The translations under genes and the position numbers were made by a program. A model generated the notes under the pieces. The model saw only the letters and a program-made list of their open reading frames with translations, was not told the origin of the DNA and did no database searches. A DNA stretch of 64,000 bases from Pseudomonas cerasi. GTDB taxonomy: Bacteria; Pseudomonadota; Gammaproteobacteria; Pseudomonadales; Pseudomonadaceae. Position 1 is the first letter of the stretch; every line of letters begins with the position of its first letter. The stretch covers positions 3,877,001 through 3,941,000 of the forward strand of contig NZ_LT222319.1 in NCBI RefSeq assembly GCF_900074915.1. The letters are read 5' to 3'. Below, piece after piece: positions 42,465-52,500 of this stretch.

Positions 42465-43319
42465 CTAAACCCGAAAATACTTCTGCAGCGCCTGCGCCAG
42501 CAGGCTCACCGCCTCGTCGTTCTGCGACGACAGCGAGCGCAGGAAGACGATTTCGTGCTCGGGTATTTCAGGCAGGTCATCGAGAATCTGCATGGCTTCC
42601 GTGACCCCGCTCCGATCGATGAGGCTGATCGCCAGACCCGCTTCCACACAGGCTTTGATCGCCTGGTTGGACGGGCTTTCGAGAACTACACGGGTTTTGC
42701 GGCCGTTGTCTTTGAGTGACGCCAGCATGGCTTCACGATAAGGACATTGCGCTGCGTGAATCGCCAGCGGCAACGGGTCCGCAGATGCCAGTGCGGTACT
42801 GGCTGGCCCGACCCAGACCGGTTTGGTCGATACCAGAAACTGCGTATCAGCACTCAGCTGCCCTTTGGGTTGCGCGATCACTGCTGTCTGCAACTTGCCA
42901 CGCGCAACCTGCTCGCGCAGGGCGTAGCTGGGTGCGGATTTCAACTCCAGCACGACATTGGGCCACGCGGCCGCGAACACTGGCAGGATGTCGCGAATGA
43001 CATGCACGGCGTACTCATCCGGAACCCCCAGCGTGATGCGTCCGGCCAGATGAGTGCCTTGCAGATCCGCCAGCACCCGGTCATGCGTGGACAGCAACTC
43101 TGTCGTCGACAACAGCAGGCGCTTGCCCAATGCCGTCAGCGACACCGCCTGGTTGTCACGGTTGAGCAAGCGCCCGCCCGCCACGGCCTCGAGGCGCTGG
43201 ATATGCACACTTACTGCTGCCGGGCTTTTATGAAGTTGTTCGGCAGCCGCCGAAAACTTTCCTATCCGCGCCACCGCATGGAAGGTGCGCACCAGTTCGA
43301 TGTCGAGAATGGCCGTCAT
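42465..43319 (-). CDS. LysR family transcriptional regulator
   Basis: This 284-residue LTTR has an N-terminal winged helix (VRTFHAVARIGKFSAAAEQL, then KSPAAVSVHIQRLE, residues about 9-48). The periplasmic-binding-like effector domain runs from about residue 92 (GRITLGVPDEYAVHVIRDIL) to the end. It is divergent from a broken EamA exporter gene only about 75 bp away, the usual arrangement of a LysR protein and its target. Because that transporter gene carries a stop codon, its main target may be non-functional here. Confidence 0.92.
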   Translation of the reverse strand: MTAILDIELVRTFHAVARIGKFSAAAEQLHKSPAAVSVHIQRLEAVAGGRLLNRDNQAVSLTALGKRLLLSTTELLSTHDRVLADLQGTHLAGRITLGVPDEYAVHVIRDILPVFAAAWPNVVLELKSAPSYALREQVARGKLQTAVIAQPKGQLSADTQFLVSTKPVWVGPASTALASADPLPLAIHAAQCPYREAMLASLKDNGRKTRVVLESPSNQAIKACVEAGLAISLIDRSGVTEAMQILDDLPEIPEHEIVFLRSLSSQNDEAVSLLAQALQKYFRV

Positions 43320-43393
43320 GATTCAGATTTCCTGAATAAGTCATGCATTTAATTTTGATTTATTAGACTACGCCGTTTTCGTAACCTGCGTCC

Positions 43394-44326
43394 ATGAACC
43401 CATACCTGTCGATTGCTCCGAGCGTCTCGCGGCCTGCCTGGCACCAGGCCATTCCCTTGCCCCTGCTTGAAGCTGCGCTGGTTCTGACCTGGAGTTCGGG
43501 CTTCGTCGGCGCACGCTTTTCGCTGGAACATGCGCCGCCGCTGCTGGTGGTGTTCTGGCGCTGTGTGGTGGTCACCCTGATCCTGCTGCCTTTTGTCGCC
43601 AGGCAACTGAGATCGATCGCGCCAACCACGCTGCTGAAAAACGCAGGTATCGGCCTGCTGGCCATGGCCGGCTACGTCGCCGGTGTCACGCACGGCATTG
43701 CGCTGGGCGTGCCCGCCGGACTCGCCGCACTGTTTGCCGATTTGTTGCCCATGGGCATGGCGCTCCTGGCGGCAGTGGTGCTCGGACAACGGCTGGCCTG
43801 GCAAATCTGGGCGGGACTGTTGGTCGGGCTGATCGGTGTAGTGCTGGTGACCTACAGCGCGCTGGCGGTAGGTGACGCACCGTTGTGGGCCTACGGCCTG
43901 CCGCTGCTGGGCATGTTGTCACTGGCCATCGCGACGCTGTGGCAGAAACAGTCTAGCACCGCACAGCCTATGGCACTGCTGCCCAACCTGTGGCTGCAAT
44001 GCGCTGTTTCCAGCATGGCCTTCGCGATTATTCAGGGCACACAGGGCAGCCTGGCGCCTGTAGCCAGTACCGGCTTTGCGCTGAGCGTGCTATAGACGGT
44101 GGGGCTGGCAACCCTGGGCGGGTACGGACTGTATTGGGTGTGTCTGCGCCGCGCGACGGCGACCCGCGTCGCCAGCGTGCTGTACCTCAGCCCACCGGTG
44201 ACGATGCTCTGGGCCTGGGCGATGTTCGACGAACCGCTGTCCTGGCAGATGGCGTCAGGCATGGCGGTGTCAGGTATCGGCGTGTGGATGGTGGTGCGGG
44301 CGGAACAACGGCAGTCGGCCTCCTGA
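43394..44326 (+). pseudogene. EamA/DMT-family transporter interrupted by an amber codon
   Basis: The frame encodes a ten-helix drug/metabolite transporter: the first EamA unit begins PLLEAALVLTWSSGFVGARF. The reading frame is continuous in sequence similarity but has TAG at 44093-44095 after FALSVL. The same frame resumes at once with GLATLGGYGLYWVCLRRATATR and ends in the final helix (GMAVSGIGVWMVVRA). Total length without the stop would be 310 codons, normal for the family. The truncated 233-residue product would lack the last three helices. A point mutation is the simplest explanation. Confidence 0.85.
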
Positions 44327-44344
44327 TGGGGTCAGGAGGCCGAC
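44314..44344 (+). terminator. terminator overlapping the end of the EamA gene
   Basis: A 13-bp perfect stem (GTCGGCCTCCTGA / TCAGGAGGCCGAC) with a 5-base loop includes the last codons and stop of the gene and is followed by TTTGCTT. Confidence 0.8.
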
Positions 44345-44351
44345 TTTGCTT

Positions 44352-44524
44352 AGGCTCTGTACGAAAAGTGGCTGCGCTCGGTGATGCTTCGTTAAAAACA
44401 GGCTCGGAGGCGAGTCCAATCGGAATGCTCATTTACAACACGTAGAGTCGAACGCGACCCCGGCCGTTCCTCGCCTGTTTTTGCCTCGCCTGACCTTCGC
44501 TCGCCGACTTTTCGTACAGAGCCT
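44352..44524. mobile_element. MITE-like element, 173 bp
   Basis: Perfect 18-bp terminal inverted repeats (AGGCTCTGTACGAAAAGT and its complement) bound a 173-bp non-coding segment with a further internal inverted repeat (TTAAAAACAGGC against GCCTGTTTTT). It contains no transposase. It lies between the broken EamA gene and the chemoreceptor stop at 44533. No clear target duplication is visible. Confidence 0.75.
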
Positions 44525-44532
44525 GGCGCAGG

Positions 44533-46461
44533 TTAAATCTTGAAACGCGCGACCATGCTCTGCAAATCGCTGCCCAGACGGGCCAGCTCGACAGTCGACG
44601 CAGCGCTTTGCTCAGTGGCAGAAGCGGACTGATCGGCAATGTCGCGAACGCTGAGTACGCTGCGGTTGATTTCTTCGGTCACGGCGCTCTGTTGCTCGGC
44701 CGCGGCGGAAATCTGCTGACTCATCTGTTCGATGGTGCCGATGGACTGGTTGATTTCCCCCAGCGCCTGTTCGGCCTGACGAGCCAGCACCACGGTGCCT
44801 TCAGTGCGCTGCAGGCTGGCGTCCATCAGGCCCGAGGCGGCGCCTGTACCTTTTTGCAACGCCTGGATCAGCGCTTCGATTTCGGTTGTGGAGTTCTGCG
44901 TACGCTGAGCCAGCGAGCGAACTTCGTCAGCCACCACGGCAAAACCGCGACCCTGCTCGCCTGCCCTTGCGGCCTCGATGGCTGCGTTGAGCGCCAGCAG
45001 GTTGGTTTGCTCGGCGACCGCCTTGATCACGTCAATCACGCTGCCGATCTTGCCGCTGTCTTCGGTCAGACGCTGCATGGCTTCACCCAATTGCTGCACT
45101 TCACCGGCCAATTGCCCGATTTCGCGCGTAGCATGCTGCACCACACTGCTACCGTGAGCAGCGCGCTCGCTGGCCTGTTTGGCGGCTTGCGAAGCGTCTT
45201 CGGTGTTGCGCGCCACTTCCTGTACGGTAGAGGCCATTTCGTTCATGGCAGTGGCGACCTGATCGACTTCGTTTTTCTGCAGGGTGACACCCGCGCTGGT
45301 CTGCTCGCTGACCGCAGACAATTGTTCGGCCGCCGTGGCGATCTGCGTAACACCGTTGCCGATGCCACCGATCAGGCCGCGCAGCGAAACAGTCATGTGC
45401 TGCATGGTGTTCTGCAGCAGGCCCAGTTCGTCCTGGCGGGTGGTGCTGCTGTCATGGGTCAGATCACCGTCAGCAATACGGCGCGCCGCAATCACGGTGC
45501 TGTTCAACGGCACGGTAATCTGACGCGTGATCAGGAACGCAGCAAAGATGCCGACCAGCAGCACGACCAGCGCTACGCTGAGCAATTGCACCACAGCGGT
45601 TTGTTGTTCCTTCTTGGCACTGATGACCTGCAGCGCTGCCAGATCATCGGCACGGGCTGCGGTCGCTACGGATTGCTGTTGCAGATCGTTGCGGATCTGC
45701 TCGGTCTGCTGAAGCATGTCCGAAATCGACGACATCAGGACCTTGTATTGTTTCAACGCCACCAGCGCGGCATCCACTGCAGCATTTGCCTCGACAGGCA
45801 ATTGGCTGCGAGCGGCGTCCACTTGTGCGATCAGGGCGTCGGCGGCCTTATAGGTGGCCTGACGGTTGTCGGCATTGGGAACGCTCAGGTAGCGGCGAAA
45901 CACCAGACGGAAATTGGTCATGCCGTTACGCAGGTCGCCAGCGATCTTGACCTGCCTGATGCCGGTTTCATTCGGCGAGCGCAAGGTGTCGTCAATGGTT
46001 TTGTTCAGCAGATTCTCGAAGGTCGCGCTGACGTCATCGGACACCTTGATGATCGGTTTCAACGCCTCGTCGACTTTCTGATTGATGCCGACCAATTGGT
46101 CGAACGTCTGCTTCAGACCGCCCGCCTGCTCCTTGATCTCGCGCAGCTTGGCGAGGTTGCTCGAGATCACGAACATCTGCAGGCCCTGATCGACACTGCG
46201 GCTCAAGGTATCCAGCGCGCTGGCGTAATTCTGCACACCTGCGGCGGTAGGGCCGGTCGCATAGGCTTGCGCAGCAATCCGGGCATTCAGGACGTCAGCC
46301 TTGATCTCGGCGACCTTGCTGCTTTTGCCCATGCGCTCGATCAGCAGGTTGGTGCTGGAGTAGCCGATGACGGTGACGGTCAGTACTCCGAGCAAAATAG
46401 CGGCAAAGCCCAGCCCGAGCTTCTTGCTGACTTTCAGATTGTCCAACCATTTTGCGCTCAT
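44533..46461 (-). CDS. methyl-accepting chemotaxis protein
   Basis: This 642-residue chemoreceptor starts at MSAKWLDNLKVSKKLGLG. A first transmembrane helix (residues about 17-38) is followed by a helical periplasmic domain of about 245 residues, long enough for a helical bimodular (HBM) sensor. A second helix (VVQLLSVALVVLLVGIFAAFL, about 290) precedes a HAMP domain (TVIAARRIADGDLT). The signalling tip reads IDVIKAVAEQTNLLALNAAIEAARAGEQGRGFAVVADEV over about residues 500-540 (quoted in shortened form: EAARAGEQGRGFAVVADEV). No C-terminal pentapeptide for CheR docking is seen (ends MVARFKI). Ligand unknown. Confidence 0.94.
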   Translation of the reverse strand: MSAKWLDNLKVSKKLGLGFAAILLGVLTVTVIGYSSTNLLIERMGKSSKVAEIKADVLNARIAAQAYATGPTAAGVQNYASALDTLSRSVDQGLQMFVISSNLAKLREIKEQAGGLKQTFDQLVGINQKVDEALKPIIKVSDDVSATFENLLNKTIDDTLRSPNETGIRQVKIAGDLRNGMTNFRLVFRRYLSVPNADNRQATYKAADALIAQVDAARSQLPVEANAAVDAALVALKQYKVLMSSISDMLQQTEQIRNDLQQQSVATAARADDLAALQVISAKKEQQTAVVQLLSVALVVLLVGIFAAFLITRQITVPLNSTVIAARRIADGDLTHDSSTTRQDELGLLQNTMQHMTVSLRGLIGGIGNGVTQIATAAEQLSAVSEQTSAGVTLQKNEVDQVATAMNEMASTVQEVARNTEDASQAAKQASERAAHGSSVVQHATREIGQLAGEVQQLGEAMQRLTEDSGKIGSVIDVIKAVAEQTNLLALNAAIEAARAGEQGRGFAVVADEVRSLAQRTQNSTTEIEALIQALQKGTGAASGLMDASLQRTEGTVVLARQAEQALGEINQSIGTIEQMSQQISAAAEQQSAVTEEINRSVLSVRDIADQSASATEQSAASTVELARLGSDLQSMVARFKI

Positions 46462-46729
46462 TGCATGTGTGCCTTTGATTTTTCGGAATACCCGTGAGTC
46501 GGCGCTGAAAGATTTAACTTGATAGTTAACGTTATCGGAATCACGCACGCGCCAATCGAAGGCACCCTGAAGCTCATGAATTACGGGGCCGGCGCGCGAT
46601 GATGAATATTTATTTAAATCGCCTGAGCAGAATTTTTCCGATGATTGGCACCGCGCGAAACCGGAAGATCACGCAATGAAACTGCCTTGATCTTCGCCTG
46701 TACGGAGCCATCGGAGATTGGCAACAGCG

Positions 46730-47857
46730 TCAGACGTTGCGGTCGGTGAAATGAACATCCAGCCGGATGTTTTCCGGCTCGTTGATCGCTGCCAGGTACT
46801 CGTCTACGGTGATTTCTCCGACGCAGGCCCGTGCGCCCGGTTGTGGGCGATAGCCACCGGCCATTTTGCTGCCCAGCGCGACGGCAGCACTGCCGGGGAT
46901 CTCCGGGCCCTTGTCGTTCAGTGCAGTCAATTGCGCACGCATGTGCAACGGCTGGCCGGTGAGGTCGACGCCATCGACATCGATGTACATCGCGCTCTTT
47001 CGATCACCCCACTGTTCAAAGCGCGCGCCCCAACGGTACAGGCGCTCGGCCCATGACGCAGGATCGCGCAGCAGCCCACAGCGAATCGCCAGCGCCAGCA
47101 GCCAGGTCGCGATGCCGCCGGCCTTGAGCGCGGAGCCGGCCTTGAAGCTCAGATGCTGCGCGGCATAACGTGTCGCGAATACATCCAGGTCCGGGACGTC
47201 GACATTGGCCACCAGCCGTGTGCCCATGCCGGGCATCCGGCGCAGGGTCAGGTCCATCCAGCCATGGACTTCGTGGACCTTGCCGTTGCGCAGTTGCCTG
47301 ATCGGTCGCCCGGCATTGGCCAATACGCCACGCACGGTCGACAGACCAGGCATTTTCGCTGCCGAGGAGATGCCATGCTCTATCGAATCGATGCGCAGAA
47401 AACGCTGGCGATGCTGATCGATGATGGCCGCCGAAAGCGTTGGCACCGAGCTGCAACCGCTCAGCACGCTGACACCTGCCTCACGCGCCTGGGCATCGAG
47501 GCTGGCGATACCGGCGACAAACGCCCGGCAATCCGCCATGTCGCAATAATTCACACCCGCCTCGATGCAATGCCGGGCCACGGCATACGACTGCCCCTGA
47601 AAAGGCCCCGCCGTGTGGATAAGCAGATCAATGCCCAATTCACCCAGCTCACTGCCCGCGCCGTCCTGCATGATGTCCACGCACCAGCTCTCGCAGAATC
47701 TGCCAGCCAGTGTTTGCAGTGCGGCAACCTTTTCCGCCAGCTTGCGCGGGTCGCGACCGGAAATGACCAGTTCGATGTCCGGCATCATCGCCAGATGATT
47801 GCAGATAAGGCTGCCGAAGTTGCCGTAGCCGCCGATGACCAATACGCGAAATGCCAT
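46730..47857 (-). CDS. saccharopine dehydrogenase-like NAD(P)-binding protein
   Basis: The 375-residue protein starts at MAFRVLVIGGYGNFGSLIC, a Rossmann GxGxxG motif at the N-terminus, and continues with LVISGRDPRKLAEKV. Other landmarks are LLIHTAGPFQGQSYAVARHC (about residues 85-104), CIEAGVNYCDMADCRAFV and ISVLSGCSSVPTLSAAII-like sequence near 135 that belong to the saccharopine-dehydrogenase NADP-binding family. The C-terminal domain is less conserved. The actual substrate is unknown; members are often misnamed, so I give only the family. The longer open frame upstream adds an implausible leader. Confidence 0.8.
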   Translation of the reverse strand: MAFRVLVIGGYGNFGSLICNHLAMMPDIELVISGRDPRKLAEKVAALQTLAGRFCESWCVDIMQDGAGSELGELGIDLLIHTAGPFQGQSYAVARHCIEAGVNYCDMADCRAFVAGIASLDAQAREAGVSVLSGCSSVPTLSAAIIDQHRQRFLRIDSIEHGISSAAKMPGLSTVRGVLANAGRPIRQLRNGKVHEVHGWMDLTLRRMPGMGTRLVANVDVPDLDVFATRYAAQHLSFKAGSALKAGGIATWLLALAIRCGLLRDPASWAERLYRWGARFEQWGDRKSAMYIDVDGVDLTGQPLHMRAQLTALNDKGPEIPGSAAVALGSKMAGGYRPQPGARACVGEITVDEYLAAINEPENIRLDVHFTDRNV

Positions 47858-48011
47858 TGACTCGTCCCTGACCTGCAGAAGGATGTGACCCTGCCTCGTT
47901 GCGCCACGATTGCCGTGAGCAATGGCAATGAAATGCGCGTGCATTATTGATCATTGGCCGCAGGCCGGGTACAAAACCCTGTGCCTTTTTTGATTGTCCC
48001 GGGAGCAACGG

Positions 48012-48527
48012 ATGCTGGAACTACACACCGAACGACTTTATCTGCGGACCCTGCTCGCCAGCGACTGGCCGCTGTTTTTCAGGCTGCACTCCGAGCCCGA
48101 GACCATGCGCTACGTATTCGGAGAAATCGAAGAAGCGCAGATCCGCAAAGGCTTCGATCATCGCCTCCCCGACTGGACGCCGGAGTCCGATCACTGGCTG
48201 TGCCTGGTGGTCACAGACACACAAAACGATGCAGAGCTGGGGGTCAGCGGCTTTCGCATCCTGTCGCCGGGTCATGCCGAAGTGGGCTGTCTGTTACTGC
48301 CGGAACATCAAGGCAAGGGCTTCGGCACCGAGTCACGCCGCGCAATCATCGACTACGCAACTGCCATCGGCCTGGATTCACTGGAATCGACCGTGACCGA
48401 CGGCAACATCGCTTCCTGCAAGGTTCTGGAGAAATGCGGCTTTACCTTCGAGCGCCGTGTCCCGCAGGCCTATCAAATCGGCGATCAGTGGTTCGACGAC
48501 CTGATATACCACCTGCCACTGCGCTGA
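48012..48527 (+). CDS. GNAT acetyltransferase, RimJ/RimL type
   Basis: This 171-residue acetyltransferase starts MLELHTERLYLRTLLASDW, with GGGAG upstream. The opening 'l.TeRL.LR.l..sD' is typical of the RimJ/RimL group (Acetyltransf_3). The acetyl-CoA motif is VGCLLLPEHQGKGFGTESRR (about residues 90-109). Motif B reads ESTVTDGNIASCKVLEKCGF (about 125-144). The substrate, protein N-terminus or small molecule, is not predictable. It is convergent with the dioxygenase gene, whose stop is 43 bases away. Confidence 0.9.
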   Translation: MLELHTERLYLRTLLASDWPLFFRLHSEPETMRYVFGEIEEAQIRKGFDHRLPDWTPESDHWLCLVVTDTQNDAELGVSGFRILSPGHAEVGCLLLPEHQGKGFGTESRRAIIDYATAIGLDSLESTVTDGNIASCKVLEKCGFTFERRVPQAYQIGDQWFDDLIYHLPLR

Positions 48528-48569
48528 TGAAGCAGCTGACCGGCGTTCGCCGGTCAATCGCAAACGCCT

Positions 48570-49439
48570 TCAGGCCTGGGGCCGCCCTCCGAGAATCGTC
48601 ACTCGCTCGCCATAGCGCGAGTGCGGGAAGTAATCCCACACCGCGTGATGCTGGGTGCAGCGGTTATCCCAGAACACCAGCGTGTTCGGTTCCCAGCGCA
48701 CGCGGCAACTGAGGCAGGGTTCGCGGGCGATCAGATCGAACAGCATATTCAGTACGGTGCGGCTCTCGCCGGGCGAGAGTTGCACGATATGCGAGGTGAA
48801 CCCGGAATTCACGAATAGGCTGCGGCGCCCGGTTTCAGGGTGACGAACCACCACCGGGTGTTCGCTTTTCGGAAGGTTGGCGGGCGGCTGATAGCCTTTC
48901 CACGGAATCTCGCCATCGTGAATGGCTGTCAGCCCGCCGAGAAACTGCTGCATCGCCGGCGAGAGCATTTCAATGGCCAGGTGCATGTTGGCAAACAGTG
49001 TGTCGCCGCCGGTGCCGATGGCGGGGGTTTCCTTGACGTACAGCATCGAGCCCATTGACGGCTCCAGATCAGCGGTGCCGTCGGTGTGCCATAGCTCGCC
49101 CGCAGCGAAACGCGATTGCGCATTGGCGCGCACCACGACCAGTTCCGGGTCATCGCCATCGATGCTGTCCACCGGCAAGGCGCGCAACGGACCAAACAGT
49201 CGGCCGAACGCCTTGTGCTGTTCGACCGTCAGGTGCTGATCGCGAAACACCAGCACATGATTTTCCAGAAAGGCCCGGCGGATTTCCATCAACTGCTCCG
49301 CACTGGGTGGCTGCGACAGATCGACACCGCTGACCTCGGCACCGATGATCGGTGTCAGGCGGTTGACCGTGATGCTCTGATACGGCGCACGCACGGCGCC
49401 TGCGATGCCTTCTATGGCCTTGAGTGCCATTTGATCCAT
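48570..49439 (-). CDS. TauD/TfdA-family Fe(II)/2-oxoglutarate dioxygenase, probable tailoring enzyme
   Basis: The 289-residue protein starts after GAGGGAT. The fold landmarks are IGAEVSGVDLSQPPS (about residues 32-46), ENHVLVFRDQHLT (about 59-71), the metal ligands His and Asp in ELWHTDGTADL (about 118-124), and the distal His in NRCTQHHAVWDYF (about 260-268), with Arg in YGERVTIL binding 2-oxoglutarate. It hydroxylates or desaturates a substrate using O2. It lies 97 bases downstream of the NRPS-PKS gene on the same strand, so modification of the peptide product or of a carrier-bound amino acid such as proline is likely, although a role in sulfonate use cannot be excluded. Confidence 0.88.
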   Translation of the reverse strand: MDQMALKAIEGIAGAVRAPYQSITVNRLTPIIGAEVSGVDLSQPPSAEQLMEIRRAFLENHVLVFRDQHLTVEQHKAFGRLFGPLRALPVDSIDGDDPELVVVRANAQSRFAAGELWHTDGTADLEPSMGSMLYVKETPAIGTGGDTLFANMHLAIEMLSPAMQQFLGGLTAIHDGEIPWKGYQPPANLPKSEHPVVVRHPETGRRSLFVNSGFTSHIVQLSPGESRTVLNMLFDLIAREPCLSCRVRWEPNTLVFWDNRCTQHHAVWDYFPHSRYGERVTILGGRPQA

Positions 49440-49494
49440 GATCCCTCACCTTCAGGTTGTTGGCATGGCCGATCACCATGCACGTGGTTCGTTT

Positions 49495-49513
49495 GCGGGG
49501 ACATAAGCCCCGC
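49495..49513 (-). terminator. hairpin between the NRPS-PKS and dioxygenase genes
   Basis: On the minus strand GCGGGG-CTTATG-TCCCCGC forms a short GC-rich hairpin without a T run. It could weaken but need not stop read-through into the dioxygenase gene. Confidence 0.4.
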
Positions 49514-49535
49514 CTGAAAAGCCTGCCGCTGACGT

Positions 49536-52500
49536 TCAGCCCTGCTCCGCTGGCAGGTCGGCATTGATCATCTCGGCCATCACCTGCGCCCAGGGCGCTG
49601 CGACAATGCCGTAGTGATCGGTGTCCAGTGCTTGCCAGCTCAGCAGGTGCGGCAACAGCCGTTGCCAGGCCCGCTGCAGATCGGCCATCCGCCAGGCGCT
49701 GCCCATGCCGTAAGGATTGGGCTGCGTGGCAATGAATAGCCGCACGGGGGTGCGCGACAACGCCACGGGCCGGTGGCCCGCCATGCTCGCCATGTTGTTC
49801 TGGCAGCAGACAATCAGGCTTTGCAGGTAACGCGATGTGTCTTCACTGGCCGCGCCGGTGGCTGTGTTGAGGCCGCTCCGTGCAGAAAACTCGCGCTGGA
49901 AGACCTGCTGAATCTGCGCTTCACCGATCTGCGCCAGCTCGTTACCCGCATCCGGCGCGGGGGGATCGATCAGGTACAACAATGGCTGCTCGCAATCCTC
50001 CGTCAGCAGGCTGCACATCGCCTGCGTCACCCATGCGCCGAACGACCAGCCAGCCAGACGCCATGCCGTGCCGTCGGGGTGATGGGCCTGCAACGCCTTG
50101 AGATACAGCTGCGCGCGCTCATCCACGCTGATGTTCGGCAGTTCGGGCAGGCGCAAGGCCGGATCGGCGATCACCCACACGCCCAGATCAGGGTGCAGCG
50201 CCGAGGCCAGCTCGCGATACGCTTGCACGTCGCCACCCACCGGGTGAATCAGATACAGGCGCTCGCGGCCCGCGCCCGCATGCCACTGATCGATCCTCAC
50301 TGCATCAGCCCACTGGTTTTCGTCCGCAGCCGGTTCGGGCACTGACGCCCGCACCAGCGCCAGCACCTCGGCCAGGCTGACCTTGTGGCTGAACTGCGAC
50401 AACTGGAAGACCACGCCGGTCGCGGCCTGCAGTTCGTCGATCAGGTCCAGCAGGGTCAGAGAATCGGCGCCCAGCTCATAGAGCGAGGCATCCGGCTGCA
50501 GCGCACTCACGCCGAGCCATTTGCACAGGCAGTCATGCAGATGCTCGGGCAGACGGTCCGGCGCTGCAGTGTCTGCCGTCAGCACTGGCGCAGTATCGGC
50601 CAGCGTCGAACCTGCGCTGTGGCGAACCGGGTAAAACTGTCGCGCCGTGTCCGGATCGGTGATCGAGATCAGCAGTTGCGGCAGTTGAGCCGTCATGGCT
50701 GCATCGAACACCCGGCAACCCTCCTGCGCCGACATGCCGACCGCCAGGTGTCGCTGATGCGCGTCATCCCCGACGCCACTGGCAGCGGCCATGCCGACAT
50801 CGCGCCAGATGTCCCAGTTGATGCCCAGACGCACACAGCCATTTTCGGCATGCGCACGGTAGTGGGTGAAACCGTCAAGCACGGCACTCGCGGCGGCATA
50901 GTCCAGATGCCCGGCGCCGCCGAACAGTGCCGACATCGAAGAGCTGTACAGCACGAACCCCGGCGTCATCTGCTCGATCAACGCTTCAACCGCCAGCATG
51001 CCGCGGGTCTTGCTGGCCATCGCCTCAGACAGCACCTGAGCATCGCGCTGACGGATCAGGCTGCCCGCTCCGGTGCCAGCCGCGTGAATCACGCCGTCAA
51101 AGTGCCCATAACGCTCACGCAAGTGTTCCAGCACCGTGGGCCAGCGCGCCAGGTCGGCGATATCCGCAGCGATGCTGTCGATGCGCGAAGCATAGGCGTC
51201 CAGTTCTTTCGGACACCCGCCACCTCGCGACAGCAGTACTACCCGGCGCTGGCTGGATCGCAGCAGGTGTTCACACAAGGTACGACCGATGCCGCCTGTA
51301 CCGCCCAGCACCAGGAACGTGCCGTTCGCCGGCAGCAGATTCGAAGCCGCCGTTGGAGCTGCCAGCGGACTGGCCAGCAGCTGTGGCTGCCACAGATAAC
51401 CGTCACGAATGGCCATGCGCCGCGGCAGCAACGCCGGTTTAGCAAGCAGCGCCGCGAGGTGCGGAGCCTGGGTGCTCAACTGCGCCGTGGGCAGGTCCAG
51501 CCAGTGACAGCGTATCGGGTATTCCTGCGGCGCCACTTCGGTGATACCGGCCAGCGCCGCCAGTTCCGGACGCATGACCTGGCCGTTCACCGGGCACGCT
51601 TGCCAGGACAGCAGCCAGAGCCGCAGGGCGGTCTTCTGTGCGTTCTGCCCCCAGGCCTGCAACAACGCGCTGAGCGTATCCAGACAGGCCCATTGCGCGG
51701 CCGCCAGGCTTTGCTCGTCAACCGCCCCGCCCACCGACAGCGGCAAGGCATGCAGCCAGTCCAGTTCGGTCGCCGTCTGCCCACTCTGATCGAGCGCAGT
51801 GATCAGTCGACCCAACGCCACAGGGTCCAGCGGGTCGAGCTCATAACGATTCGGGCCAAGCTGCTGGTAGCCATTGCCGGTCTGCACCTCAATGACGTGC
51901 CGATAGACGCTCTGCAGGCTGCCAAGCGTGGTGGCATCCAGACGCTCATGGCTGCACACCACCAGCACTTCACGACCCTCGCCAGTCGGGTTTGTACGCA
52001 GACGGTTTACCCGCTGCCACTGACGCTGATAGAACCAGTCCGCCAGCGGCTGGCGCTCGACGACTGACGATTTCTGCTGTTCGGTGCGAGCGGCCGCTTT
52101 GAAGCGAAAGGTCTGCAGATCGAATGCCGACGGTGGCAAGTCCCAGGGTGGCGGCGCCGAACCGGTCGACCCTTCGATACTGGCCCCCGCATACCAGGCG
52201 TCCAGCAGGGCCTGCGGCGAATGCTCGCTGGCGTTTACTCGCACGTCAGAAAGCTTCACCTCCTGGATCGACGAGGCTTGCAGGCGCGGCGTCTGACCGG
52301 GCGGGCAGATCATCGCGAAGCGCCAGGGCAACGCGCGCCGACCGTTTTGCAGGTAACGCAGCAACGCGGCCTGCTGCTCGGGAAAGGCGTTGAGCCAGGC
52401 TTCAATCGCCAGCATGTCCCGCTCCAGGGCAGTACGGCTGTGCGCTGACAGCAGCAGGCACGCCGGGCAATCCTCGACGCGGTCTGTCTGCTGCGGCGCG

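Noticed and set aside
48660..48700. A GGAACC on the minus strand inside the dioxygenase gene as an hrp box
   Set aside because: No CCACNNA follows at the required 15-16 base spacing.
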